Assembly: GCF_028335745.1 (NCBI RefSeq) | Contig: NZ_CP116477.1 | Location: 496,001-560,000 of the forward strand | Direction of reading: 5' to 3' | Length of the DNA stretch: 64,000 nucleotides | From: Pectobacterium sp. A5351 | GTDB lineage: Bacteria; Pseudomonadota; Gammaproteobacteria; Enterobacterales; Enterobacteriaceae | Part shown: one piece after another, positions 1 through 10,422 of the stretch | How the letters are laid out: each line of letters starts with the position of its first letter | Numbering within the stretch: position 1 is the first letter of the stretch | Program-made: the position numbers and the translations under genes | Notes under the pieces: generated by a model | Databases searched by the model: none | Seen by the model: the letters and a program-made list of their open reading frames with translations, nothing else | What the model was told of the DNA's origin: nothing

Positions 1-1
1 C

Positions 2-148
2 TACGGCCTGGATTCGGTGCGCATGATGGCGCTGCTGACCGAATGGCGCAATCAGGGGGTTACGCTGAGCTTTGTCGACTTGGCGCGTAACCCCAGCCTG
101 AATGCCTGGTGGGCGCTGATCGAAAAACAGCAGGGAGCCGCATCATGA
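2..148 (+). CDS. EntB-like isochorismatase, C-terminal aryl carrier domain (partial)
   Basis: Only the last 48 residues are in the window. The reading frame entering at base 2 gives [12 protein letters not shown]..., the phosphopantetheine-attachment helix of the aryl carrier domain of EntB/VibB/DhbB proteins, with the carrier serine in the motif GLDSVR. It ends [20 protein letters not shown], very like the end of E. coli EntB. Members of this family cleave isochorismate to dihydro-dihydroxybenzoate and then carry the 2,3-dihydroxybenzoyl (DHB) group to the NRPS. The stop TGA overlaps the next ATG (ATGA at 145-148), so the gene is translationally coupled to the NRPS that follows. This fixes the operon as a catecholate siderophore pathway. 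The isochorismatase part lies upstream of the window. Confidence 0.85.
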   Translation, partial: YGLDSVRMMALLTEWRNQGVTLSFVDLARNPSLNAWWALIEKQQGAAS

Positions 149-3100
149 AGCCGTTGAGCGTTGCGCAGCGCGGGCTGTGGTTAGGTCATGCCCTGAACGA
201 TGATAAAGCGACGTTCAACACGGCGGAGTGCATCGCGTTTGATGGCAAAGTCGACATTGAAGCCATGCTGAGCGCGATCCGTCAGGCGGTCATGGAGTGC
301 GAGTGCCTGTACTGCCAGTTTGTTGAGGTTGCGGGTGAACAGGCCGAGCAGCCGGAGATCGGCTTTGTCGCTTCACAACTGCCAGTGCCCATCGGCGTGC
401 GGCCGATTAGTGAACTGTTGCCTGCACCGATGAAGGATGAAGAGCAGACGATACGCCAGTGGGCGCGTGAAGAGATCGCCCAGCCGCTGGATTTACTGAA
501 CGAGTTACCTTGCCGTTTTGCGCTGCTGTGCGGTGAAAAGCGCGATTTTCTCTACAGTTGTGTTCACCACATTGCGCTGGATGGTTTTGGGACGACGATG
601 CTGTTTCAGCGTATCGCCCAGATCTACACCGCGCTGATGGCGGGGCAACCTGTGGCGGTGGCTGAGTTCGGTCCATTCAGCGAGGTGTTGGAAGAGGAAC
701 AGCAGCGTGATGCCAGCGGACAGACGGTGCAAGCGCGTGGTTTCTGGCTGGAAACGCTGAACGCGATGCCGGAACCGGCCAGCTTCAGTGAGAAGAAAGC
801 CCCGATCGCGGCGCGCTTTTTGCGTCAGAGCAGCGTGTTGCCAGCGGATATCTGGCAGCCGCTGACGGCGCTGTGTGAAGGCAACAAGATCAGCTGGCCG
901 GATCTGTTTCTGGCGATGCTGGCGACGCACCTCAAACTGGTGTCCGGCAGCGACCGACTGACGTTCGGCATGATGGTGATGAACCGTATCGGCTCCGCCT
1001 CGCTGACGGTGCCGAGCATGCAGATGAATATTGTGCCGCTGTGCATTCAGGTAGATGAACAGGCGGACTTTGTCACACTGGCGCAGCAGGTTGCCCGTAC
1101 CAAACGCACGCTGCGGCGGCATCAGCATTATCGCTATGAGCACTTACGGCGCGATCTGAACCGCGTCGGCGGCGAACAGCGCCTCTTCGGTCCGCTGATC
1201 AATATCATGCCGTTCGATCATCCGCTCAATTACGGATCGCTGTCGTCCAGCACCCTGAATCTCAGTGCCGGGCCAGTAGAGGATCTGACGATCGAGATCC
1301 ATTTCAAACCCGATGGCACACCGGTATTGGATTTTGATGCCAACCCAGCCTGTTACAGCGCGGAAGCGCTTGCCAGCCTGCAAGAAACGCTGTTCACGCT
1401 GCTTCAACGCTGGCTGGCGCAGCCGCAGCAGACCAGCGGCGAGCTGCTGGGGCGCTGGCTGCGTGAAGAGCGTGAGCTGGCGTTGATCACCAGTCGCGAG
1501 CCTGAGCCGTTCGTTGAACCCGTTCTGACGGCGATTGCCAAGCAGGCGTGTAAAAACCCGAATCATCCGGCGCTGACGCAGCGCGATCGGCAGTACAGCT
1601 ATCAGCAACTGCTGGATCTGAGCGGTCAGGCGGCTGCGGCGCTGCATGAGCGAGGCGTGCAACCCGGTGAGCGCATCGGTGTCATGCTGAACCGCAGCCC
1701 TGAAACCATCATTTGCCTGCTGGCCTTGATGCAGTGCGGCGCGGTGTATGTGCCGCTCGATCCTGAACAGCCACACGAACGTCAACAACACATCATCCAG
1801 ATTGCCAGTCTGCGTACGATTGTGACGCAGGCGGACTACCAGCATCGGCTGGCGTCGGTCTTTTCCGGTGAGATCGTTCTGGCGGGGCATCTTCTGTCAT
1901 CCAACGCACAGGCCGCCGCTCTGCCGCCTGCGGAAGCGAGAGACGGGCAGATTGCCTATGTCATGTTCACCTCAGGATCGACCGGATTGCCGAAGGGGGT
2001 AGAGATCGGTGCCAGCGCACTGGATCACTTCATCGCAGCGGCACGCCAGCGCTATGGCCTGCGCGCGGCGGATCGCGTGTTGCAATTTGCCCCGTTTAAC
2101 TTTGATGCCAGCATTGAAGAGATCTTTGCCACGCTGACCAGCGGTGCGACGCTGGTGCTGCGCACCGATGAGATGCTGGAGTCGATTCCGACCTTTGTCG
2201 AACAGGTCGCAGAGCAGGCGATTACGCTGCTCGACTTGCCGACGGCATTCTGGAATGAATGGGTTGTTGCGCTGAAAACCGGCACGCTGACCCTGCCTTC
2301 CGCACTGCGCGCCATCATCATCGGCGGTGAAGCGGTGTACCCCGAACAACTGGCGCAGTGGCAACGTCATGCGCCGGATACGCTGCGCTTAATTAACACC
2401 TATGGCCCGACTGAAACCACAGTGGTGGCGACCAGTTGCGATCTGCAAACACAGTCGGCCGATGTGGCACAGCTTCCTATCGGTCTGCCGCTGGCTGGTG
2501 TCAACGCGCTGATTCTGGCGGTGGGCGATCGCCCTGCGGCGGAAGGTGAACTGGTGCTGTTGGGGCCAACGCTGGCGGCGGGTTACATCGGTACAGAACA
2601 CACGGCATTTACGCAAATAGCGGTGGGCGATCGGGAGGTTCCCGCTTACCGCACTGGCGACAGAGTCCGGTTGGAAAAAGGGCAGTTGCTCTACCTCGGG
2701 CGCATGGACAACGAATTTAAAATCAGCGGCTACCGGATCCAGCCGGGGGAAGTTGAAGCCCATTTGTTGGCACAGCCGGACGTCGATGAAGCCTGCGTCC
2801 AGGGCATTGTTTACCCCAACGGCGTGCGGCGTCTGGTGGCGTTTGTCGCCAATAAAGCAGGCGAGATCGACGCTCGTACGCTGAAACAGCGTCTGGGCAG
2901 CGTGCTGCCGCCAGCGATGATCCCCACCGATTACCGTGTCTTCCGCCAGTTGCCGAAAACGGGATCTAACAAGGTCGATCGTAAGCGTCTGCTGGCGGAA
3001 TACCACGACGAGGCACCGGCGCAGGCGTTAGCCAGCGAAACCGAAAACCGGGTCAGCGCAATCTGGCAGCAGATCCTCGGCGTATCGGGGATCCAATCGC

Positions 3101-3288
3101 GGGATAACTTCTTCGAGCTGGGCGGACAGTCATTGCAGACCATCCAGATCGTCAACCGTCTGGCCGCCGAGTTTTCCGTAAGCATCAAGGTGTCTGATGT
3201 GTTCGATCATCCTCAGCTCAGCGACTTCTGCCGCTATCTGGACGACAGGCTGTCACAGGACGAAAACAGCGTGGAAATGGTGTGGTAG
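145..3288 (+). CDS. NRPS, C-A-T module (catecholate siderophore)
   Basis: This 1047-residue single-module peptide synthetase has three domains in order. A condensation domain carries HHIALDG near residues 141-147. An adenylation domain carries [10 protein letters not shown] near 608, [14 protein letters not shown] and a terminal GSNKVDRK. A carrier domain carries FFELGGQSL near 988-997, with the pantetheine serine. I chose the ATG at 145 because it overlaps the stop of the EntB-like gene in ATGA; an earlier in-frame ATG at 109 lies inside that gene. The EntF-like position suggests that it condenses DHB with the first amino acid. Reading the specificity pocket by eye gives roughly D-A-E-D-I-G-T-V-V-K, which resembles codes for basic residues such as lysine; that is inference. 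No thioesterase domain is present. Confidence 0.88.
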   Translation: MKPLSVAQRGLWLGHALNDDKATFNTAECIAFDGKVDIEAMLSAIRQAVMECECLYCQFVEVAGEQAEQPEIGFVASQLPVPIGVRPISELLPAPMKDEEQTIRQWAREEIAQPLDLLNELPCRFALLCGEKRDFLYSCVHHIALDGFGTTMLFQRIAQIYTALMAGQPVAVAEFGPFSEVLEEEQQRDASGQTVQARGFWLETLNAMPEPASFSEKKAPIAARFLRQSSVLPADIWQPLTALCEGNKISWPDLFLAMLATHLKLVSGSDRLTFGMMVMNRIGSASLTVPSMQMNIVPLCIQVDEQADFVTLAQQVARTKRTLRRHQHYRYEHLRRDLNRVGGEQRLFGPLINIMPFDHPLNYGSLSSSTLNLSAGPVEDLTIEIHFKPDGTPVLDFDANPACYSAEALASLQETLFTLLQRWLAQPQQTSGELLGRWLREERELALITSREPEPFVEPVLTAIAKQACKNPNHPALTQRDRQYSYQQLLDLSGQAAAALHERGVQPGERIGVMLNRSPETIICLLALMQCGAVYVPLDPEQPHERQQHIIQIASLRTIVTQADYQHRLASVFSGEIVLAGHLLSSNAQAAALPPAEARDGQIAYVMFTSGSTGLPKGVEIGASALDHFIAAARQRYGLRAADRVLQFAPFNFDASIEEIFATLTSGATLVLRTDEMLESIPTFVEQVAEQAITLLDLPTAFWNEWVVALKTGTLTLPSALRAIIIGGEAVYPEQLAQWQRHAPDTLRLINTYGPTETTVVATSCDLQTQSADVAQLPIGLPLAGVNALILAVGDRPAAEGELVLLGPTLAAGYIGTEHTAFTQIAVGDREVPAYRTGDRVRLEKGQLLYLGRMDNEFKISGYRIQPGEVEAHLLAQPDVDEACVQGIVYPNGVRRLVAFVANKAGEIDARTLKQRLGSVLPPAMIPTDYRVFRQLPKTGSNKVDRKRLLAEYHDEAPAQALASETENRVSAIWQQILGVSGIQSRDNFFELGGQSLQTIQIVNRLAAEFSVSIKVSDVFDHPQLSDFCRYLDDRLSQDENSVEMVW

Positions 3289-3296
3289 GGAAAATG

Positions 3297-4064
3297 ATGA
3301 ACAAGGCACAACCTCTTCAGTTTGATTTCAGCGGCAAGACCGTCTGGGTCACCGGTGCGGCGAGCGGCATTGGCGAAAGCATTGCCCGCCAGTTCGTTGC
3401 GTTGGGCGCGAACGTGATCGGTTTCGACCGCGCATTCCGACATGATGATCATCCGTTTCGCTGTGTGACGCTTGATATCAGCGAGCCGGACAGTGTGGCG
3501 ACGGCCTGTCGCCAGCAGTTGGCAGAAACGGGGCTCGACGTGCTGGTCAACGCCGCCGGGATTCTTCGCCTGGGCGACATCGACGCGCTGAGCGTGGACG
3601 ACTGGCACCAGTGCATCAACGTCAACGCCTCTGGCGCGTTTTACCTGTTAAACGCACTGGTTCCGCATTTCAAGCAGCAGCGCCGCGGCGCGATCGTCTG
3701 CGTTGGCTCCAATGCCGCGCATGTCCCCCGTCTACAGATGGCGGCGTACTGCGCCTCGAAAGCGGCACTCACCAGCCTGTCTCACTGTGCCGGTCTGGAG
3801 CTGGCGCCTTACGGCGTACGTTGCAATCTGGTGTCGCCGGGTTCGACGGACACGCCGATGCAGCGCGGCATGTGGCACAGCGCCGATGCTGAGCAGCGCA
3901 CTATCGCGGGCTTTCCTGACCAGTACAAACTGGGCATTCCGCTGGGCAAGATCGCTCAGCCGGACGAGATCGCCAATACCGTAGTTTTTCTGGCTTCCGA
4001 TCTGGCCAGCCACATCACCATGCAGGACGTGGTGGTGGACGGCGGGGCAACGCTGACGGCCTGA
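3297..4064 (+). CDS. entA: 2,3-dihydro-2,3-dihydroxybenzoate dehydrogenase (EntA-like SDR)
   Basis: This is a classical short-chain dehydrogenase of about 255 residues. It has the NAD-binding motif TGAASGIGES near the N-terminus, the NAAG motif, a catalytic serine in VCVGSNAA and the YCASK catalytic Tyr-Lys pair. The segment VSPGSTDTPMQRGMW is typical of EntA/DhbA. In that family the enzyme oxidises 2,3-dihydro-2,3-dihydroxybenzoate to DHB with NAD+. It sits between two NRPS genes in the DHB operon, which supports the assignment. Two ATGs, at 3294 and 3297, follow the AGGG sequence at 3287-3290; the second has the better spacing. The start nearly abuts the stop of the upstream NRPS at 3288, indicating a single transcript. 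Confidence 0.88.
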   Translation: MNKAQPLQFDFSGKTVWVTGAASGIGESIARQFVALGANVIGFDRAFRHDDHPFRCVTLDISEPDSVATACRQQLAETGLDVLVNAAGILRLGDIDALSVDDWHQCINVNASGAFYLLNALVPHFKQQRRGAIVCVGSNAAHVPRLQMAAYCASKAALTSLSHCAGLELAPYGVRCNLVSPGSTDTPMQRGMWHSADAEQRTIAGFPDQYKLGIPLGKIAQPDEIANTVVFLASDLASHITMQDVVVDGGATLTA

Positions 4065-4086
4065 TTTGCTGAGAGAGTGACAAGTC

Positions 4087-7000
4087 ATGAAAGATATCGT
4101 AACGCTGTTAAAGCAGCTGGAGCGGCAGGGCGTCCGTCTGGCGTTAAATGCGCAGGAGCAGTTGATTTCGCAGTCCAGCAAAGACGCGATCACGCCAGAG
4201 ATTGGGCGTACGATTAAGGAAAACAAAGACGCCATTGTGCGTTGCCTGACGGCGCAGCAGGCGTTTGAACGTCCCATCACGCCGCAGAATGCCGCGTCTG
4301 GCCCGCTGTCGTCATCACAGAGCGGACTGTGGTTTATCGAGCAGTACGAAGAGCAATCACACCTCTACAATATGCCGGTCTATTTTCGTCTGACCGGCAC
4401 GCTGGATGTGGCGGCACTGGCGTTTGCCTTTGACGCGCTGGCGCAGCGTCATGCCAGCCTGCGTACCCGTTTTGTGGTCAACGAACACGGCAAGGGCGAA
4501 CAGCGTATCGATGCCTATCAACCGTTTGTGATACAGCATGATGATTTCTCATCATTGCCGGAAGACGAACGGGAAGGGCGCTTACAGCAGCAGGTGAAAG
4601 CGGAAATCAGCCGCCCGTTCGATCTCACGGCGGGCGATCTCACTCGTGTGCGGCTGGTGAAAATGAGCGAACGGGTGCACGTTCTGATGATCACCCAGCA
4701 CCATATTATTTCCGATGGCTGGTCGGTGAAGAATATGTTTGCGGATTTCAAACCGGCTTTTCTGGCCTGTCAAAATCGCCAGCCTTACCCCGTCGAGCCG
4801 ACCCAGCTTAACTATATCGATTACGCACACTGGTTCAATTCCGCCTCGTTTCTGGATTACCACAACGAATTCAAACCGTTCTGGGTTGAGCGACTGACGG
4901 GAATCCCCGAAGTACACAGCCTACCGTTGGATAAACCGCGTCCGGCGCACCAGAATAGCGGCGGTGAGGTGATCTTCTCCGCGATCAACAACGATCTGTG
5001 GGATAAATTCAAGCGCCTGTGCCAGCGCTACAATACCTCTAACTTTATCGGCCTGCATGCGGTGTTCTCCCTGATGCTGGCGCGCATCAGCGGTGAAAAA
5101 GACATCGTCATTGGTTCGCCGCTGGCCTACCGCGAACGACCGGATATCGAAGATGTCGTCGGCTTCTTCGTCAACACCATCGTGCTGCGCACTCAGTTGC
5201 AGGACAGCCAGCGTTTCGTCGATTACCTGCAATATTGCCGCGAGCAGGATCTGTCGGCCTTCGATCATCAGCTTTATCGTTTTGAAGCGCTGAGCGAGGC
5301 GATCGGTTCCGATCGCACCACCGCGATCAACCCGATCTTCCAGGTAATGCTGGTGTATCAGGCTAAAGTGGATTTCAACGATCTGATTCCCGGTTGCGAT
5401 GCGGAGGAAGAGACTTCACCCGTGCTGCCCGCCAAGACGGACATTTCGGTTAAGGTGACGGAGCTGATGGGGGAAGTGCGGCTGGACTGGCTGTTTGCCA
5501 CAGCATTGTTTGAACGCCAGACGATCCAGTATTATGCCGACCGCTTTATCCGGCTGATTGAGGCCGTGGTTGAGGCTCCGGAAACTGACGTCTGGCATCT
5601 GCCGCTGATGGAAGCGGATCGCTTTGCCGCCGTGTTGGCGGAAAGTCAGCAGTTGCCGCGTAGCTATCCGCAGCCACAGCTGACGGTAACCGACGCGATT
5701 GAAGCCATCGCCCAGCGCGATCCGCAGCAGTTGGCGATAGCCTTTGATGGCGAACAGCGCACGGATACGCTGACGTATGCCGAACTGAACAGGCAGTCGA
5801 ATCAGCTGGCGCACTGGCTGCACCGTCAGGGGCTGGGAGAACAGTCGCTGGTTGGTGTGTTGGCGAAACGCGATCGCTATTTTGTCGTTGCGCTTCTGGC
5901 TATCTGGAAAGCGGGGGCTGCCTATGTGCCGCTGGATCCTGACTATCCGCCGGAGCGGCTGCGCCACATCATGACCGATGCGAATCTTTCCGTCATTCTC
6001 GGCGGCGATGGGCAACAGTTAGCGCAATGGTCAGCTGAACAGTGTATCGATCTGACCGATCCGGCTGTTGTCGCGCAGTGGCACGATCTGCCGGGCGATG
6101 AAGCGCCAGCCATTCCGCGCCATGCACAACAGCTGGCACAGGTGATCTACACCTCGGGATCGACTGGCTTGCCGAAGGGCGTGATGATCGAACACGGCTC
6201 GCTGATCAATCTGTTGGACGATCATCGCGATCGCATCGGTTTCACGCCGCAAAGCACCATGTTCAACTGCATGTCGCTCTCCTTTGATGCCGGTAACATG
6301 ACGACGCTACTGCCGCTGAGCAGCGGTGGCACGCTGGCGTTTGGCGAACCCAACGATCGGGCGATTGTGCAGGCCGAACAGGCGGGCGCGACGCATCTGA
6401 TCTTGCCAACGGCGCTGATGTCGATTCTCGATCCACAGCAGGTTAACGGCATTCAGGCGATTGGCATGGGCGGTGAAGCCTGCCCGAACGCGGTGGTGGA
6501 AAACTGGGCCGATAAGGTGGCGCTGTACAACATGTACGGGCCGACGGAGTGTACTGTCACGGCGTTGAGTACCCGTCTGCGCAAAGGCCAGCCTGTCACT
6601 ATCGGTAAACCGCTTACTCATATTCAGGCGCTGATTCTGGATGCGGCTGGGCAACTGTGTCCGGCGGGCGTACCGGGAGAGCTGTGTCTTGCGGGGCTTG
6701 GGCTGGCGCGTGGCTACCTCAACCAGCCACAAATGACGGCCAGCCGCTTTGAACACATCACGCTGAATGACGTGAATAATGTCGAACACGGCACGGCGAC
6801 GCTGCGCATTTATCGCACGGGCGACAAGGCCAGACTGCTGAACAACGGCGACTATGAATACTGTGGCCGTATTGATGAGCAGATCAAGCTGCGCGGCTAC
6901 CGCATTGAACCGGGTGAAATCGAGGCGCAGCTGTCGGCGGTATGTCCGTCCCTGAAACAGGTTAAAGTCATCGTTGCACAAGTGGGGAACCGTCCGGCGC

Positions 7001-10000
7001 TGGTCGCCTATGGCACGGTGAAAGCCGACAGCAGCACGCCGGAACCTGCCGCTGTCCTGATTGATGTCGCGAAGCACCTGCCGGAGTACATGGTGCCGTT
7101 CCGGCTGATTTTGCTGGAAGTCATGCCGCTGACGCCAAACGGCAAACTCGATACGAAACAACTGCCGCCAGTGCTGGAAGCCAGCGAAGGCGACGGGGAA
7201 GCCGATAACCCGCTGGAGGCGGATGTACTGGCGATTTGGCGCAGCGTGCTGAATACGCCGCTGGGCGTGGAGGATGATTTTTTCCGTTTGGGCGGCGATT
7301 CCATCCTCAGTATTCAACTGACGACGCGCCTGCGCAGCGCGGGTTACGCCTGCACGGTGAAGGATGTTTTCGAGGCGAAAAGCGTGCGGCGTCTGTGCCG
7401 CGTGCTGGCACAGAATAACCGTGAGACACGCATTGTCGCGGAGCAGGGCACGCTGGAAGGTGAATTTGCGCTGCTGCCGATTCAGCGCTGGTTTATGGAA
7501 CAGCCGCTGGCACGCCCAGAGCACTGGAATCAGGCGGCGATGATTCAACTGCCGGACGTGGATACCGAACGCCTGACCACGATGTTGCAGGCGCTGATGG
7601 CACAACATGACGCGTTGCGTCTGGCCTGTGATGCCGATGGGCAGCGCTATCTGACGGAAGTGTCTTGCCCTGCGCTACCGACGCTGGATTATCGTCAGCT
7701 TGGCGACGACGGCCTGCAACAGGCGTTTACCGCGTTGCAGCGTGACTTCGATCCGGCGCAGGGTAAAACGATGGCCTGCGCGCTGGTGCGTCACCATCCG
7801 CAGGCGGACACGGCGGTGTTCCTCGCTTTCCACCATCTGGTGATTGACGCCGTATCCTGGCGCATTCTGGTTGACGATCTGGAGCGGTTGTATCTCGGTG
7901 AAGCGCTGGCACCGAAAACGTCGAGCTATCGCCAGTGGGGCACGGCGCTGCATCACTACGCCACACAGCATGCGGAACAGCTGGCGTACTGGCAGACGCA
8001 GGAAGACGGCGTGGATCAGACGGCGCTGCTGGCGGCGAAAGATCCACAAGGCTATGCCAGCGCCGCGATTCTGACGCTGGATGCGGAAACCACAGGCCAA
8101 CTGGTGAGTGAGGCCAATCGTGCCTTTAATACCGAAGTGAGCGATCTGCTGTTAGCGGCGCTAACTCGCACGTTAAACGATCTCGGCTGGGGCGACAAAG
8201 CACGCATCATGCTGGAAGGGCATGGGCGCGAGGCGATCGATCCGACGCTGGATGTCAGCCGCACGGTTGGCTGGTTTACCAGTACCTATCCGGTATGTCT
8301 GGAAGATCGATCCGATTGGGCTTCTCTGATCAAATCCAGCAAAGAGAAGCTGCGTCAGGTGCCGGATAAAGGCGTCGGATTTAATCCGCTGCGCTACTAC
8401 CATCCTCAGGGTGATTCTCTGACGCTGTCGCCGATTGTGTTCAACTATCTCGGGCTGTCGGTTCAGGCTGCTAGCACGTGGCGTCCGGTAGACGTCGCGC
8501 CGGGCTGCTGTGTTTCGGCGGAGAATAAACCGGCAGAGGTGATCAGTCTCCACGGTGGTATTGCTGGTGGGCAGTTAACGCTGCGTCAGGTCGGCTGCCT
8601 CAACCAGCGTGACAGTGAACGCCTGATGCTGCGGCTGACGGAAAATATTCGTACGCTGACGGCAGCCTGTCTGGCACAGCTACACTACGGCACCGCTTTT
8701 ACTCCCAGCGATTTCCCGGCGGTCAACCTGAGCCAGCCACAGCTCGACAGTCTGTCGCAGCGTTATGACATCGACACGCTGTTGCCGCTGTCATCGCTCC
8801 AGCAGTCGATGCTGTACCACCGCCTGCGCTGTCCGCAGGATGATGCCTATCATCTGCAAACGCCGATTCGCTATGCGCAGGCGCTGGATGTGGAAGGCTA
8901 TCGTCAGGCATGGCGGCGTCAAATTCAGCGGTTCCCGGCGCTGCGTGCCGCGCTGGAAAGCGAGTGTGCCAGCGTGCAGGTGATTGTGGCGCAGGCAGAC
9001 CTGCCTTTCCACTATCAGGATGTGGCGCAGGAGGCCGATCCGCACGCGGTCATCGAGCGCTATCGGCAGCAGGATTTACGTAACGGATTTGATTTGTCGC
9101 AGCCACCGCTGTTGCGCATTGCCTGTTTCCGTTTGGGCGATCAGGATTATCGGGTACTGCTGAGCTGCCACCACAGCGTGATTGATGGCTGGAGTGGCCC
9201 GCAGCTACTGGGTGCGGTGCACCGTGACTATCAGTTGTTGATGAACGGGCAAGCATTGATGCACGGTGAAGCGTCAGCGATTCAGGTGGATCGCGCCTAT
9301 GTCGATTATGCGCTACACGCTGTTGCACAGCAGCCTGCCGTCGAGGCTTTCTGGCAACTGCGGCAGCCGCTGCTGACACAGACGAACGATGTGGCTGGGC
9401 TGTTTGCGGCGGCGGGGAAACGTATCGATCTCAGCCAGCATCTGACGCAGGTTGAACCGCAGGTCACCGGTGTGAGCCTGAGCGAACAGGATCAGGCGAC
9501 GCTAACCGCGTTTGCCCGCGAGGTGGGCGTCACCCACAGCATTATTGCGCAATATGCCTGGCACCGGCTGCTGGCGCGGTCAACCGGTGATGCGGTCAGC
9601 ATTGTCGGGAACGTGCTGTCGGGCAGGGAAAGTCCGGTAGAGGACGTGGCGAGTAGCGTGGGTCTCTACATCAACAGCCTGCCGCTGGCGCTGAGCTGGC
9701 AGCAGCCGATGTCGCTGCAAGAGCATCTGGTGCAGTTGCAGAATGAGCTGATGGCGCTGAATCAGCATGCCACGCAATCGCTGATTGCCCTGACAGCCGG
9801 ACGTCCGCGTCTGTTCAATAGCCTGTTCGTTTATGAAAACTATCCCGGAGCAAAGGAGGAACAAGGTGAACGTGCTGACGAACCGCATCGGTTATCTCCC
9901 GAATTCTCCGCTGCTTATGAAAAAGTCGAGATGCCGCTGAATCTGGTGGTGCGTGAGCAGACGGGCTGCATGCTGCTGCGCTTCGAGTTTGATGCCGATG

Positions 10001-10422
10001 TGCTGGATAGCGCGCAGGCACGTCGGGTGCTGATGCGCTGGCATGATGAAGTGGTGGCGCTGGTGAATAGCGTGCCGCAGCAGCCCGCCGAGATTGTCGG
10101 ACATAATAAGGTGGCGGATACGTCGATGAGGCAGGCTGCCATGCAGGATAGCCGCGCTGGTTCGCCTGATACGCCGTCAGCCCAAGCGCTGCTGCGCGTG
10201 TGGGCGCAGGCGCTGAGACGCAGTGAATCTGGCCTCTGGTCGCAGACGCTGTGTGAAAGTGGTGTTGATTCGCTCCAGCGTATTGCGCTGGCACAGACAT
10301 TGAGCCGCGCGTTAGCGCATCCGGTGAGTGTGGCGCTCTTGCAGCGTTACTCGTCACCGCAGGCGCTGAGCGGATATCTGGCACAGTCGAAGGTGACCGC
10401 CAATGAGGAAACGCTGTCATGA
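4087..10422 (+). CDS. NRPS, docking-C-A-T-E-C-T
   Basis: This is a 2111-residue synthetase. Residues 1-55 resemble a TubC-type N-terminal docking domain. A condensation domain (HHIISDG near 205), an adenylation domain ([10 protein letters not shown] near 689, NMYGPTECT, YRTGD, NGKLD) and a carrier domain follow, the last with LGGDSI and its serine near 1072. The LGGDS form is typical of carriers upstream of epimerases. The next domain is an epimerisation domain: HHLVIDAVSW near 1249, then EGHGRE, VGWFTSTYPV and DKGVGFNPLRY. A second condensation domain (HHSVIDG near 1695) and a final carrier (ESGVDSLQRI near 2060) end the protein. The second module therefore has no adenylation domain. The next gene, whose start overlaps this stop in ATGA, probably supplies it. 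The first adenylation pocket reads roughly D-A-M-I-G-G-M-V-T-K, which I do not recognise. There is no thioesterase. Confidence 0.88.
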   Translation: MKDIVTLLKQLERQGVRLALNAQEQLISQSSKDAITPEIGRTIKENKDAIVRCLTAQQAFERPITPQNAASGPLSSSQSGLWFIEQYEEQSHLYNMPVYFRLTGTLDVAALAFAFDALAQRHASLRTRFVVNEHGKGEQRIDAYQPFVIQHDDFSSLPEDEREGRLQQQVKAEISRPFDLTAGDLTRVRLVKMSERVHVLMITQHHIISDGWSVKNMFADFKPAFLACQNRQPYPVEPTQLNYIDYAHWFNSASFLDYHNEFKPFWVERLTGIPEVHSLPLDKPRPAHQNSGGEVIFSAINNDLWDKFKRLCQRYNTSNFIGLHAVFSLMLARISGEKDIVIGSPLAYRERPDIEDVVGFFVNTIVLRTQLQDSQRFVDYLQYCREQDLSAFDHQLYRFEALSEAIGSDRTTAINPIFQVMLVYQAKVDFNDLIPGCDAEEETSPVLPAKTDISVKVTELMGEVRLDWLFATALFERQTIQYYADRFIRLIEAVVEAPETDVWHLPLMEADRFAAVLAESQQLPRSYPQPQLTVTDAIEAIAQRDPQQLAIAFDGEQRTDTLTYAELNRQSNQLAHWLHRQGLGEQSLVGVLAKRDRYFVVALLAIWKAGAAYVPLDPDYPPERLRHIMTDANLSVILGGDGQQLAQWSAEQCIDLTDPAVVAQWHDLPGDEAPAIPRHAQQLAQVIYTSGSTGLPKGVMIEHGSLINLLDDHRDRIGFTPQSTMFNCMSLSFDAGNMTTLLPLSSGGTLAFGEPNDRAIVQAEQAGATHLILPTALMSILDPQQVNGIQAIGMGGEACPNAVVENWADKVALYNMYGPTECTVTALSTRLRKGQPVTIGKPLTHIQALILDAAGQLCPAGVPGELCLAGLGLARGYLNQPQMTASRFEHITLNDVNNVEHGTATLRIYRTGDKARLLNNGDYEYCGRIDEQIKLRGYRIEPGEIEAQLSAVCPSLKQVKVIVAQVGNRPALVAYGTVKADSSTPEPAAVLIDVAKHLPEYMVPFRLILLEVMPLTPNGKLDTKQLPPVLEASEGDGEADNPLEADVLAIWRSVLNTPLGVEDDFFRLGGDSILSIQLTTRLRSAGYACTVKDVFEAKSVRRLCRVLAQNNRETRIVAEQGTLEGEFALLPIQRWFMEQPLARPEHWNQAAMIQLPDVDTERLTTMLQALMAQHDALRLACDADGQRYLTEVSCPALPTLDYRQLGDDGLQQAFTALQRDFDPAQGKTMACALVRHHPQADTAVFLAFHHLVIDAVSWRILVDDLERLYLGEALAPKTSSYRQWGTALHHYATQHAEQLAYWQTQEDGVDQTALLAAKDPQGYASAAILTLDAETTGQLVSEANRAFNTEVSDLLLAALTRTLNDLGWGDKARIMLEGHGREAIDPTLDVSRTVGWFTSTYPVCLEDRSDWASLIKSSKEKLRQVPDKGVGFNPLRYYHPQGDSLTLSPIVFNYLGLSVQAASTWRPVDVAPGCCVSAENKPAEVISLHGGIAGGQLTLRQVGCLNQRDSERLMLRLTENIRTLTAACLAQLHYGTAFTPSDFPAVNLSQPQLDSLSQRYDIDTLLPLSSLQQSMLYHRLRCPQDDAYHLQTPIRYAQALDVEGYRQAWRRQIQRFPALRAALESECASVQVIVAQADLPFHYQDVAQEADPHAVIERYRQQDLRNGFDLSQPPLLRIACFRLGDQDYRVLLSCHHSVIDGWSGPQLLGAVHRDYQLLMNGQALMHGEASAIQVDRAYVDYALHAVAQQPAVEAFWQLRQPLLTQTNDVAGLFAAAGKRIDLSQHLTQVEPQVTGVSLSEQDQATLTAFAREVGVTHSIIAQYAWHRLLARSTGDAVSIVGNVLSGRESPVEDVASSVGLYINSLPLALSWQQPMSLQEHLVQLQNELMALNQHATQSLIALTAGRPRLFNSLFVYENYPGAKEEQGERADEPHRLSPEFSAAYEKVEMPLNLVVREQTGCMLLRFEFDADVLDSAQARRVLMRWHDEVVALVNSVPQQPAEIVGHNKVADTSMRQAAMQDSRAGSPDTPSAQALLRVWAQALRRSESGLWSQTLCESGVDSLQRIALAQTLSRALAHPVSVALLQRYSSPQALSGYLAQSKVTANEETLS